Notes under the pieces: generated by a model
Seen by the model: only the letters and a program-made list of their open reading frames with translations
The model's database searches: none
What the model was told of the DNA's origin: nothing
Translations under genes and position numbers: made by a program
From: Aporrectodea caliginosa
Taxonomy: Eukaryota > Annelida > Clitellata > Crassiclitellata > Lumbricidae
Length of the DNA stretch: 64,000 nt
Direction: 5' to 3'
Assembly: GCA_020284085.1 (NCBI GenBank)
Contig: JACEVL010000157.1
Location: 1-64,000, forward strand
In this document: positions 37,701 through 49,800 of the stretch, in pieces
Numbering within the stretch: position 1 is the stretch's first letter
Layout of the letters: every line of letters starts with the position of its first letter

Positions 37701-40700
37701 GTGTGAATGAAATCTAATTAGACCACTCGTGTATTGTGTTAGACCCGAATGGCTGACAGCTAATGCTTTCAGTGGACCAGCTGTTGTCAATTTGGCTGAT
37801 GAATTTTCTGGTGAACCTAATGACCTTACAAACCCTCTCTTCTGAGTTTTCCCCCTGTAATTCTGTGATTACATGCATAGCATTTTGTAATTTAAATTAT
37901 CTGCTCTATGCAGCCGTTGGTTCTTGTGCCAAAGCACTCTGATGCAGTTTCAATGTTTTATGAATTTGACTGGAAATTTTTAATCCGTTTTGAGGTTTTT
38001 GTGATTAGACTTCTATGTGTAGATTCCCTTGCATGGCTTCATCTGTGGCTATGCCTCCTTTTCTGTTACTCTTTGAGTTGCATTTTGAATAGGGATGTTA
38101 AACGATAATCGGAAATCCGATTATCGGTTTCGAAAACGATAATCGGTTTTCATTATTGACAAAACAATTATCGAATTCTGCCTCTTATATATAAAACGGA
38201 GTCTTCCACAGCCAACGAGGTAATAGTAGAACCTCCCCCACAGCGACGTATTATTGCCTCTTATATATAAACGGATACTTCCACAGCCAACGAGGTAATA
38301 GTAGAACCCCCACAGGGACCTATTATTGCCTGTATATAAAGTGGTCTTCCACAGACAACGAAGTAATAGTAGAACCCAGTAGTGTATGTGCGTTACCGTA
38401 CATAGCGATTATCGGTTTTCAGTAACTTGCATTATATGATAATATATTAAATTTTCTATGAAGGCCAATAAAAAACGATAATCGGTTTAAAATCGGATTT
38501 CTAAAACCGATAATCGGTTTGCCAAAAAAACCGATATTAACAACCCTAATTTTGAAGCAGTAGACAATCACATAAAAGTTATTACTAATCATCCAGGGGC
38601 TTGGTCTTGCAGTGAAGGATATTCAGTTGAAGTACAGTTATGGTGACAATAATCCAAGAACTAGATGACCTTTCATTATAGGTTTTATGAATTGGCAATT
38701 AATTATTAAGCCTTAATTCAAATGCAGATTGGATATGGAGATGAATGGCGAAACCAATAGCACTGTGCCAATCTGCCACCCAAAGCACATCCACTGTGGC
38801 TTGTTGTCGTCAGACACTTTTGTCAGGAAACATCATACTTTAATCCTAATTAGTTTAATACCTAATATTTTTAATAATTAATTAAGAAATTTGTTAATTA
38901 CTTAATTTATTAATACTGATACTAGACTTATTGTGTCTTTGAATATTCTGGACACACTGACTGGTTTCTGTTATTAGCAGACAATTCTTTAACATGCCCA
39001 AACATGAAATGCAGTATAATGAAAATCTATAAAGAAATAAAAGTGAGATGCTGCTGCAGTGCTTTTTGTTGAAACCTTGACCTAGCTTCCATCATCACTG
39101 TGATACTGGTTGTCTCATCTGAAAAGAGCTTTTGGGGTGATGTGTGCACTGGGGGACACTCAGATCCCCTCAGGTTGTGGATCAAGAAACAGGATTTTTC
39201 AACCAGACCTGAGACATGGCCCTTACAGCATGGATTGTCATAGTCTGAGAACTCCTGAAAGTTACCAACCCTCTCTTGTATAATATGGAAGCCATGATGC
39301 AACCTTGTTTGCCTGGTGTCTTGGTCTTGAATTGTAATGCAGTTAAGCAGATTTAATGTGCTGAGAGCAGTTTGCTCCATGGTGTACTGCATCTGACATG
39401 CATGTTGTTTTGTACAGAATTGTTAATGGTCCGATTTAGATACACGGTGCCAAGCATTGGCTAATTGGAGATGGCGGTCAGGCCATTAAGCCTTCTGCAT
39501 TGCTCTGCTTTCCTCTTGTAGATATATCTCAGCTGTGATGGCACCGATGTGCGAGAATAGCATTGGCCAATCGCTTCACCATTATCCCCCAGATATCTAT
39601 GTATGCTCAGTAAGCATTTACTGAAGGGTTGCTTGTCCAAAATAACCACACATTGCTGACTTTATCCCACGAATGGAGATGTTAGGGAAATTGACGCAGC
39701 TGTGAGAGCGCCGACCGGACGTCATGCATCGACAGGAATTTTTACAGAATCGATGCTGATTGTTTTATTAGTTTCTAGCTGGCAAAGGAAATTAGATTTG
39801 ACTTCCACTTCTGATCGGAATGTTGGACAGGATGCGGTCAGAACATGTGTGAGGATTTTTTAAAGTATTCTGTGGTTGTCAATGAGGACTTAGCAAAATT
39901 AAACCTACAAGAAACAGAGAATGAAATAGTCATACCATGTCTGAGATTTGCTGTGTTCCTGCAGCTTTGCATGTGTGGGTGTTGATGCTTCAGATTTCAT
40001 GGGTGACAGGCAGTTGTTAAGTTTTTTGGCATTTTCCCATCTGGTGACTGCATCTCAGACTCCTCTAGCTGTAATGGAGACTAATCATCATTTTCTTCTT
40101 CATTACCCAGATAATGTTCTTCCACCATTCTGAATATTTGGTGAAATTATATCTGCCAGTCATTAACTTGTAATGATGTTCGTGTGTGCGTTGTGATAGG
40201 AGCGAATTAAGGAAGAAAGGAGGGAAGAAATCAATGAAGGAAGAAAGGAATGAATGAATGAATGAATGAATGAAGAATGGAATGAAGGAAAGTAGAAAAC
40301 CTCTTTAGATCTGTTAAAGGTGCTATGTAATATCCAATGCATGCATAATTATCTATTTTGTTGAAGACATATTTATTTATTTCTGTTTGGTTTCTAACTT
40401 AACTTATTGCAGTTGTGCTACTGCCTTTCCAATTCAGTTCATCGTATAGTATGCAGATTGTACAGATCCAGTGGTAGATAGCTCATGGCTTTTCCAGCTG
40501 GTGTTAAATAATATGAGAGAAGACCTCCCTTGCACCAGTTCAGTTAGCCTGACACTGAGGCAGGAGAGCCTGTTGTACTAAACATAAAGAACTGAAGGTT
40601 TTGGTGCAGTCTTATGGCTTGGACAATCTCTCCCCCCCCCAGATGCTGTGGATATGAATGGTTATTAATTGGGTCAATATAAAAAGATGTGAGCATTTGG

Positions 40701-43700
40701 GCACATCTTTGTCTTTGATAATGCATATCAGAGATGTTTAAAACCGAAACCATGCCTGACATTTAAAAATCACAGTTGCATTCCTGCCTTCCTTGCCACA
40801 ATGGAAAATCTTATGCCAATTTAGATATGTCAGATTTAGATATATTTATAAATAGCTATATTTAAGCATCTTTGTGAGTTTCTTAAAAGGCAGTTGTATA
40901 AATGTTGATAACATATATGATTGAACTTCTGTTAGTTTTCTTGTTTTTGCATTGTGTAGTACATGGCCCAAATCGTCTTATTCTTCTTGGCATCTTTTTC
41001 TGCTTCCACAGTCATTGCTGCATTCCTACTTTACTAGATGAGGTGGTTCATGGAGTATTCCAGTTGCAGGACCTGATATCTGAAGTAGCTTGTCAGTTGG
41101 CATCCCTGACCACCAACTGATCAAGCAGTTTCAGGAAGGACTAAAAACTGCAATGCTTCATTAGGGAAATTTGTATGATTGGGCAAGCCTGTAAAACTTT
41201 ACAGGATGTGATATTAACGTTCTGATGCTATAAAGTATAAAATTTATATCGATACATACCATTCCTACTCTTACTAGAATATTCTCCATCTTCTCTTTCC
41301 GGGAATTCTTTTTTTGCTCACAATCCAACTGTGTAAGAATCAGGACAGTTGTAAATCACGTTTCCCTACAGTTTGATTGTGTCAAAGGGAGACGTTTTCC
41401 TGTTTGTACGTTTTCCGCTAATGGCGAAGTTCCTGTAATATACACTGTGCTTGACCCCCACCCTATTAATCTTGCCCTTTTCCCTCAGGGAATCGAGACA
41501 AAGCTTTATGACTGGATCTTTGCTGTTGTTAAAACCAGCCACTGCATTTTGCCTTGTGTTGCATACTGAGAAGAGTGCTTCTTTCGTACACTTCAGCTCA
41601 GACCGCGGACTGAAATGTGCCTAGAAGCAATGCATCTTATATGCAAGAAGCAATTCTTGCTTGATACATTTTACATGAAGCACAGCTAAACCTTTATAGT
41701 TTGCAAGCAAGAGCAGCATATTTCATGGACCAATGGTCTTATATGATCATGCTGACCCTCTACCACCCACCTGTCAAGTACTGGATTTGACCTTATGTGG
41801 ATTATGGCTGTGAGAAACTGATTACGTTTTTATGCATTCATCGTGCGACACGCTGGTTAGTTGCTGGCTGTGTCATAACAAAGATGATTAGCATTGCCCT
41901 CCTCCTTTCTCCAGGCTTAGGACTGGCACTGCCAGAGTACAAGCAGTGGCAGAATGTAGAAAGACTATGTGATAAAAACATATGCCCCTCTTATAATCAC
42001 ATTTACTTGTCATGTCTAATAATTACAAGCATATTTCAACAAATAAATGACACAGTCTTGTTTAAAATTCATTTCTTGACGTATTTCATATTTGCACTTC
42101 ATTTTCAGTGGTTGATCAGATATAAGTTTTTACCATTTAGGTATGACATAGACTAAACCTCCAGATAATATCTGACATGCAAAGGGTTAAGGTATACATA
42201 TAGATCCCTTAGACTGCCACTTGTGTTCGTAGTACTCTTAAGAGGTCTTCGGAGTGTGCTATATAAAAACTCAGTTGCATGTATGAATACAAAGTGAAGT
42301 GGTTGTTGTGCTGTGGTTGCAGAAGCAGCAGTGGACCTGGGATGAGAGTCGTCTGATTGTTCTCCAGCATCCAATCTACAGGTGGGTGTCTCCTATTGTT
42401 ATCCTAACCAATTATCATTAGAATAATAGGTTGCATATTATCTTCTAGGCTTTCTTCGTGGCATCTTACAACGGAATCTGCACAGGTAAAGCTGCTTTGT
42501 TAACTATTGTTTTGTGCTGCCATCACCTGAGATGTTTTTGAATTGCTTTTGGTCATGAATACATTTCACTGACCAGTTTGTGTCTTTATATTGGGAGCTA
42601 TTACTGAATGGCATCCATTCAAATGGGCGACAAAAACCTGTTTATTGACGCCAGGTTTCAATAAACTCAGGAAATGTTAGTCTGTTATAATTCATATAAT
42701 TCTTCTAGTGTGTGATGGCACATGATTCCTTGTGGAATTCCTTCAACTTGTTGGCCCATTAGTTTCCCTAGTCTTAGCCAGGTACTGACAGGGAATGCTT
42801 CAAGAGTGTTGATCCATTCTCCATCTATTATAATATAGTGTATTATAATCAATTAATCATCGCTGGAGGACATGTTCTGTACACAGTTGCAATTCTTCAT
42901 ACATGTTTTATGTTTTTTAGTATGTTTGCTTTGTGTTCTGTCCATTGTGGTCATATTATTGCTCTAAATAAATACTATGGGCATGGAAGGTTTGTGAAGT
43001 CTTGTCACCTCAACTGTTTGTCGAGTCTGAGAAGATGGACGCTCTCAGCACTTATCCCGTCATCGGATGAAGTGGAAATCATCCGCTCTTATTAACTATT
43101 TTACGTTGTACCTGTTTGTGCAGACAGTGCAAAGGAAAGTATGACAGATTTTGAAATTATCGGGTGATATAAATTTATAAAGAGAAGGATAAAGAAAAAC
43201 AGTTTGAAATGTGGTTGCAAAGACGCAAGTTGGTTGTTACAGGAAATTTGATATTCTTTGGCTTCATCTATGATTGGCATATGCCGGAAGAGTGTGAGAA
43301 ATATAGCGTATAGGTCTACATATACATACATACATACATATATGTGTGTATACCTTGATTTTCATACTCAAAATTATAGAAGCTGAGTTCAGTCAATACA
43401 CTGAGACAGCACTGATGTCTGTGTATCTTTGTGTGTGATGCGCTTTAAAAATTTTCACTTATGTTATGTGTGTGCATATATGGTATATGCATATGTATGT
43501 ATATATGTGCATATACTGGTATATGGTATATAATAATAATAATAGAGATTTGAGTGCCGTAGTTCATAACACTACGTAACAAAATTTAACTTTTTGTTTG
43601 TTCCTGGGTATTAAGTGTTATTTCCTAATTGCTTCTGCCTCAAAAGTATAGAAAATGGCCATTATACCCCAAAGACTTTGCTTTTCAGGCCAGGAGATTG

Positions 43701-46700
43701 ATATATTCTGAAATGTAACTGCTTCTTCGGAACATTGAAATATAAAGCCAGTTATGTGTTAACTCGAAGTAGTTGTACAGCTTTTGTGAACTTCCGGGAA
43801 TATTCTAGAATGTGCGAGAACCTTCGACACCTATAAATAGCTACATGTAGTAGTATAAGAGAACCTGGGTGGTCGAGTGGGTTGGTCGCCCGCTCTCCAC
43901 GCCGGCGACCCGGGTTCGATTCCCGGTCGGTCGGTTTATCAGAGATTAATTTCTCGGATCTTTACTGGGGTGGCTCGATCGCAATATAAACGTGGAGTAC
44001 GAGGTTGTACTCTGCCTCCGACACTAATCATTTTCGATATGAAAAAGTGTCGTTAAGCCCAAGTACACACACCCACCATGCACTTCAGTTTATTTGTACG
44101 TTTGACTAGGTGCATAGCCTGTAGACACAACTCAGATGGCATCAAGAGGCTGCAAGTATCCGGCTGACGCATTCTGCTATGTCTGCGGCCAATTTATTAA
44201 GACAAGAGCGAAATGGTATCGATTACTGATGGGTCTGCAAGGGGGTTGGACAAAGTTTCCTTGCTACCTTTGCCTTTTGGACAGCAGAGACAAAAAGGCG
44301 CACTACCACAAGCGGGACTGGCCCCAGCGGACCGAGTTCAATGTGGGTAGCAAAAATTGTCAAGTGGGAGCCACTGATGGATGGATCCTCGGAAAGTGCT
44401 CATGCCACCACTGTGGGGCGCGGTGGTGTAGGGGTATCTTCGGTGCCTTGCAGCCGGAGGATTGCGGGTTCGAATCCATCTCAAGCCGCCGCGTAGGGAC
44501 CCTGGGCAAGTCCTTCACTTGCAATTAATAATAATAATAATAAATAATAATCTTTTCTTTAATAAGCGCCTGACAAACGCACTGCGCTGTACATTTACAT
44601 GTTATGCAATTGAAATCTTAACTACTAACAGAACAGACAGCCATGTAATACAACGGCGCTAATAGCAGCCTACAAAGCAAATCCGCCCAACGGGGGGCTC
44701 GAACTCGGTACCTCTCGGTCTCTGTGCCAGCTGTTATCCAAAGCGCCACGGGCCCCCCAATTGCTCATGCGCTTCGGGCGTGAAACTCCGATTCAGTGTC
44801 CGCGCTGTAGTTTGGAGCGCCTCTGAGTAGAAATCTTGAAGGGGCGCTATAACAAGTGCTCATACATACATACATACATACATACATACATACATACATA
44901 CATACATACATACATACATACATACATACATACATACATACTGCATATTAAATTGGGCCTAATGAAACAATTTGTCACGGCTCTAGATAACAAATCGGTA
45001 GCTTTCAAATACCTTCAAGGTTTCTTTACTAAGCTATCTGAGGCAAAGGTCAAAGCTGGTGTCTTCGTGGGACCACAAATAAAGAGAATCACGGAGTGTA
45101 AGGATTTCTCCAAGATGCTTTCTGGACTGAGAAAGTGGCTTGGAATAGCTTCGTAGCGGTTGTTAGAGGCTTCCTGGGCAATAACAAGGCCGAAAACTAC
45201 GTAGAGCTGGTTGAGACTCTAGTGAAGAACTACAGTAAAATGGGATGCAGGATGTCTCTGAAAGTTCATATCCTTGATGCTCACCTTGATAACTTCAAGG
45301 AGAACATGGGAGCATACTCGGAGGAGCAAGGCGAGCGCTTCCACCAGGATATACTAGACTTTGAACGTCGCTACCAAGGACAGTACAATGAGAACATGAT
45401 GGGAGACTACATCTGGGGGCTGATTCGTGAAAGTGATTTACAGTATAACCGTAAATCTCGCAAAACTACGCATTTCTAAATTTCGGGTGGTCAATTTTTG
45501 TATCATTCTAGTATTGATACATGCTGCTTTAGAGTCATTTTGTGGTTTCTTGTGACCTATATAGTTTTCTTCTGACTTCACGTGAACAAAAACAAACAAA
45601 TTCGCTCGTTTGTTGTGGAAATAGGTATTTTATCTTAAATATCATTCTCCAGTCCACAAAAGCAAACTTTAAACAGAATAAAAACCATTTTCTATACCTT
45701 TGAGGCACAAATAACCAGGAAATTACACTCATTGCCCAGGAACAAAAATCGTGTTACATAGTGTAAGCAATATATGTTTATTTATATACCAGAACTGTGT
45801 TGTGTATTGTCTGAGTGCCTATTGTTGTTACATTATGCCAAAGAAAATGTTTTTGTTATTCTGGGAGTTCATGGTTAATATGTATTTTAAGAAATCACTT
45901 TTTGCAGCAGCACCAGAAATGTTAAGTTAATTCTGTGGATACTGAGCGGCTGAGAATGTCTATCTTTAACACTATAACGAGGAAGATCGTGTACTAAAGG
46001 CATCGTTAAAGTGTTAATTAGCAGGAGGTAGTGGGAAGAAGCATTTTAGATTAAAGGCATATCCTCTGGTTCTTCTTGTGGAATCTTTATTAGTACTTAC
46101 GATGAGATGAAAAAGGCTTTTTAATGCCCTTGTGATATCGCGCACTAGTGCCCCTGTCTTAATCATGTTTTAACGTAATAATGGATGGCAGAAAGTATAG
46201 GCAAAGTACAAAGAGGGCATAGAATTTAATCCTAACGTTCTTTCTCATTTTGGTATCATAGGTCGAATTTTATTTATCAAAATATTTTGCCACATTTGTG
46301 TAACATGAATTGCAAAACAGTATGAACCTTTTTATTTTATTAAAAAAACTTTATTTGTTATCAAAAAGCTTAAAGCTTTCAACTGTTGCACATGTAAAAA
46401 CTGCACATCTGAATTTCTGAAACAGGAATAGCATTGAGTAAGGTTGCATAATATTTTGGCAAGACTGTGTAACTGGGTTGTGCAAACCAAGAGTTCTGTT
46501 AACCTAGACAGCTTTTGTGGTATTCTGTGGAACTCTGCTGTGTGACCTTGACCCACATAAAACCACATTAGCTGGGGTCACATTGGCTGGGGTCGTGTGT
46601 GTTAAATTATTTCCATTAACACCGATCATTCATCTCTTGTTGGTTCACGAAGCTTGGGAACACAGTGGCTGTTGTTAGAGCTGTTTATCATCAACTGGTG

Positions 46701-46759
46701 TTGATGGAGTGGTCATGTCATTGATTCTAAGGGCCAAGGGTATGTTTGTCTGCTGCTGC

Positions 46760-46806
<47 letters not shown>

Positions 46807-49800
46807 AGCACTGCTTGCTGGTGCCACTGTCACTTGCCTCTGGGGCATTGGCTAGACTGAATTGGCCTATGGAGTCCATGTGATTCTGAATCATGTAAAA
46901 ATCGCTTTTTACACATTTTAGACATTTTTTAAGTCTTTTTAGTCTTTGTTCTGTGGACTCGTGATAAGGTAGGATTGCTTTTGTACCTTGCACCTGAAAA
47001 TGCATTGTCTTCCTTGGCACTTCAATGTGCACTATCTCTACAGGTCACTCAACTTACACCTTCTCGCTGTAGCTGTTTTAAAACAGTTAAGATGGATATT
47101 TGGATAAGCGAACTGTTGGCTACATATTAAATTTCTTTGCGTGTATTAAAATACTTGTCTGGTATACCAGGTATTTAGTGTTAGACCGTCAATTGAGAGG
47201 TTGGGGGGTTCAAATCCTTGTCAGGGCATAAATTTGGTTAGAAATTTTTGCTTCATTGTACCCCTAGCAAACTCAGCTATAATGAGTACACTGACCGTAC
47301 ACTGTGAGTGGGAAGACGAGATGGTGAGGAGAGAGGATGGATGCCCTTGTATGCCGAGGCTAAGAAAACGAAGTCGCTATCACCCATGGCTGCCTCAGGG
47401 CAAACTATGGGACTGGTCGTCTCTTTCTTAGAGTGTTAACGTAACATAAGTGAGAACTTGTAAAGCAGAACTCATCAACAGCACTCCTGACTATGCTGAA
47501 ACTGAACTGGCTGTATTGGTTTGTTTATATCTTGTTCATGTGGATGTGAAAATTACATTAAACTGTGGAGACTCATCTGGTTGTCTTATTACTATTTATT
47601 TGAAGACCATAGTCCGGAAGATTTACAAAGTTTATCGATTCTGCACAGTGTGTGTCTGTCCTGTTTTGCCCCTGGCTGTTCATCTTGTTCTGGATTGCAT
47701 TAACTCCTTCTCCTTTCTCTCTCATCCCTTCTCTTGTTGGATCTTTGTCTGTCTGTATGTCTGCCTCTCTGCTTCTTGGAAACCATTAGTGATGGCTTTT
47801 AGAATTTGGTATTTGTTTCTAGTATTTGGAGTATGATATGCCTAGGAATATGACAATAAAGTGAAGGCAGAGTGCCGGTAGTAGTACTTATACTATGATC
47901 CATGTATTGAGCAGATATACTTATCATACTAGTAAGTACAGTGTAGATCTTTAAGAATTCATTCCTACAAGAAAATGCCAAGAATTATGCATGAATAAAC
48001 AACCTTGTTGTTAGTAAAAGGTCCATCAGGCATTTCATCTTGAAGAAACTGTAGACAAATATGCAGTTGCAATTACACAACCAGCTGAAAGGATGTGAGC
48101 ACATTATTTATAGACTTTTCTATTTATATGCTACAGGTGTATCCACTTGCATCTGTAAACACCATATGTACTTAAGTAAATATTTGCATGGTTGTGTCCA
48201 TCATAGCCTTACTAAGTCCTCGTGATGTCTTTAGTAATGCAAGACATATGCCAGCAATGCTTAAGACCTGCATTAATGATGTTGTACAGGGGTTAAAGAG
48301 CGATGATGATGATGATGATGATGATAATGGTTTCTTTAGATAAATTCGAATAGATACCTAACTTTATGCATGAGATTAATCGTCTTTACAAAGATGCACT
48401 GAATTTTGGTGCTTAATCAGTGGCATAGTTTCAAATACTGTGCTCTCTGCAGGGTACATGAATGAACCTGTTCCTACTTTATCAGTCTCTGAGCAGGTCC
48501 CTCTGTTTCCGATTTATGCCATCACCCCATGCAGCTGGGGCCATGGTCATGCATAATTGTCTGGTGTATATGGTGTCTCTGTCATGTGTGCCTGATTGCA
48601 GATCTCTTCACTTGGCAGCACAGGGTGACCTTTCTTCACCTTTAGGCGGTCAGCAATTGGAAACCATTCTTTTGATCAGAGTTTTTTGTAGTCAGGTTTA
48701 GAGCACATCAGAGGAGTTTCCATTGCAAAGGTGTCTTAGAACATGTGATTTCAATTAGTGCAGTCAGCTGTTTTACATTTTATAGTAAGTTAATTTCTGT
48801 GTTTTCTTGCTCTTACTATCCTCTATGTGTATATATATCTGCCTGTCGTAAATCTTCTCTTTGTAGTTGGTGATTGGAATGGCATAGGGTTCAATGGTAG
48901 CATGTTTCTTATATGTGTCACTGGCATTGATTGATTTTACCTTACTTCCTTACAGGTTTCCTTTGCTGTAGAATATCCTGGTCTGGGAACAGAATAGTTC
49001 TACTGTGTATTTGTGTGACTGATGAGAATTCTGATAAATTACCTTTCTGCATTCCTTAATTTTGCTCAAGGTGAAGCATGTGGTACTCTCGACCAGCTGC
49101 TGCCTTGTGATATTGATTGCTTGCGCTTAAATTATGTTCTACTGAGCTATTTCTTGCGAGTTTTGTTAAAAATTTCTGAATTTTTATGTTTTGTTAATAA
49201 TCGAAGGTATTGCATGGAAATATTATAATGAATTGATTATTTTGGCTTCTTTGACTGCTCTAAGGGCTTGATTGATGACCTGTGTGCTGCATTCCATACT
49301 GTCTATGGCCTGATCTGAGATAATTATGTGAAGATGAAAGGAGTGTACAGTCACAAGTTCTGTAACACTGGAGCCTCCTAATTCATAAAACATAGCACTT
49401 CAAAGAAAGTGGCTGAAGAATACCCAGTTGTAGTGGCTGCAATATGGAAATGGTAAACAATGATTATTGGTGTAGAATCAATGTGTGAAAGCAATTACAG
49501 GGAGAGAGAATTTCAGAATTTCAGAAGGACCTGCAACATTAAGTCCCTTTTACTGAATGTGTGTTGTACAGTCAATATCAAGCTCAGTAAGACAATCTTG
49601 TGGGTAACCGGCACTTGTGAATAAGCTGGCACTTTGCACTTAGCTTTAGAGTAGTGCTTTAGAAATTTGGAGATTACGATGATCACGAACTGTGATTCTA
49701 TTGAGCCAACATAGATGTTTCTAGAATTTTATGCACTTAAATAACCGCCGTGATATTATTGAGTCAACTTAGGTGTTTTAGAATTTTATGCACGTTAAAA

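Larger units (their letters stand above)
37557..42322. other. NOS1AP intron 3
   Basis: Contains the hAT element at 38090-38548 and a (GAAT)n tract at 40245-40274 next to an AAAGGTGCTATGTAATAT phrase that resembles a LINE tail. A 121-codon - strand ORF (39027-39392) has no recognisable motif. Otherwise featureless. Confidence 0.55.
44136..45479 (+). pseudogene. Decayed transposon protein, multicopy invertebrate family of unknown function
   Basis: Three pieces of one protein: 44136-44360 ([13 protein letters not shown], then [20 protein letters not shown] and [15 protein letters not shown]), 44944-45130 ([29 protein letters not shown]) and 45132-45479 ([77 protein letters not shown], ending RKTTHF). 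I recognise this residue pattern from memory as a high-copy, uncharacterised invertebrate family. An internal deletion after residue about 25, SINE insertions and a frameshift near 45130 inactivate it. Its place between CACTA-type TIRs suggests a transposon-encoded protein; its role is not established here. Confidence 0.78.
43570..45763 (+). mobile_element. CACTA-like DNA transposon with long TIRs and nested SINEs
   Basis: The left terminus CACTACGTAACAAAATTT and the reverse complement of the right terminus CACTATGTAACACGATTT begin imperfect inverted repeats of about 130 bp. Shared blocks inside are TTTGTTCCTGGG, GCCTCAAA-GTATAGAAAATG and GTTTGCTTTT. The flanks are TAA on both sides (43567-43569 and 45764-45766), a 3-bp target duplication. 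CACTA ends with a 3-bp TSD fit the EnSpm/CACTA (CMC) group. Between the TIRs lie an HSE/TATA promoter, a SINE, a broken ORF, further SINE fragments, a (CATA)n tract and AATAAA at 45677. It is inactive as it stands. Confidence 0.82.

Noticed and set aside
39027..39392. 121-codon - strand ORF in NOS1AP intron 3
   Set aside because: No recognisable motif, conserved block or splice context; within chance expectation for 64 kb of six-frame sequence.
41797..42156. 119-codon + strand ORF upstream of NOS1AP exon 4
   Set aside because: No family resemblance, low-complexity hydrophobic composition, and it ends before the conserved exon without a suitable splice junction.
43862..43935. Possible tRNA gene with good A and B boxes
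   Set aside because: The acceptor-stem halves do not pair and the sequence continues into a SINE body and tail, so it is a tRNA-derived SINE.
47450..47836. 128-codon + strand ORF in NOS1AP intron 4
   Set aside because: Composition is typical of translated AT-rich intron DNA, with no motif.
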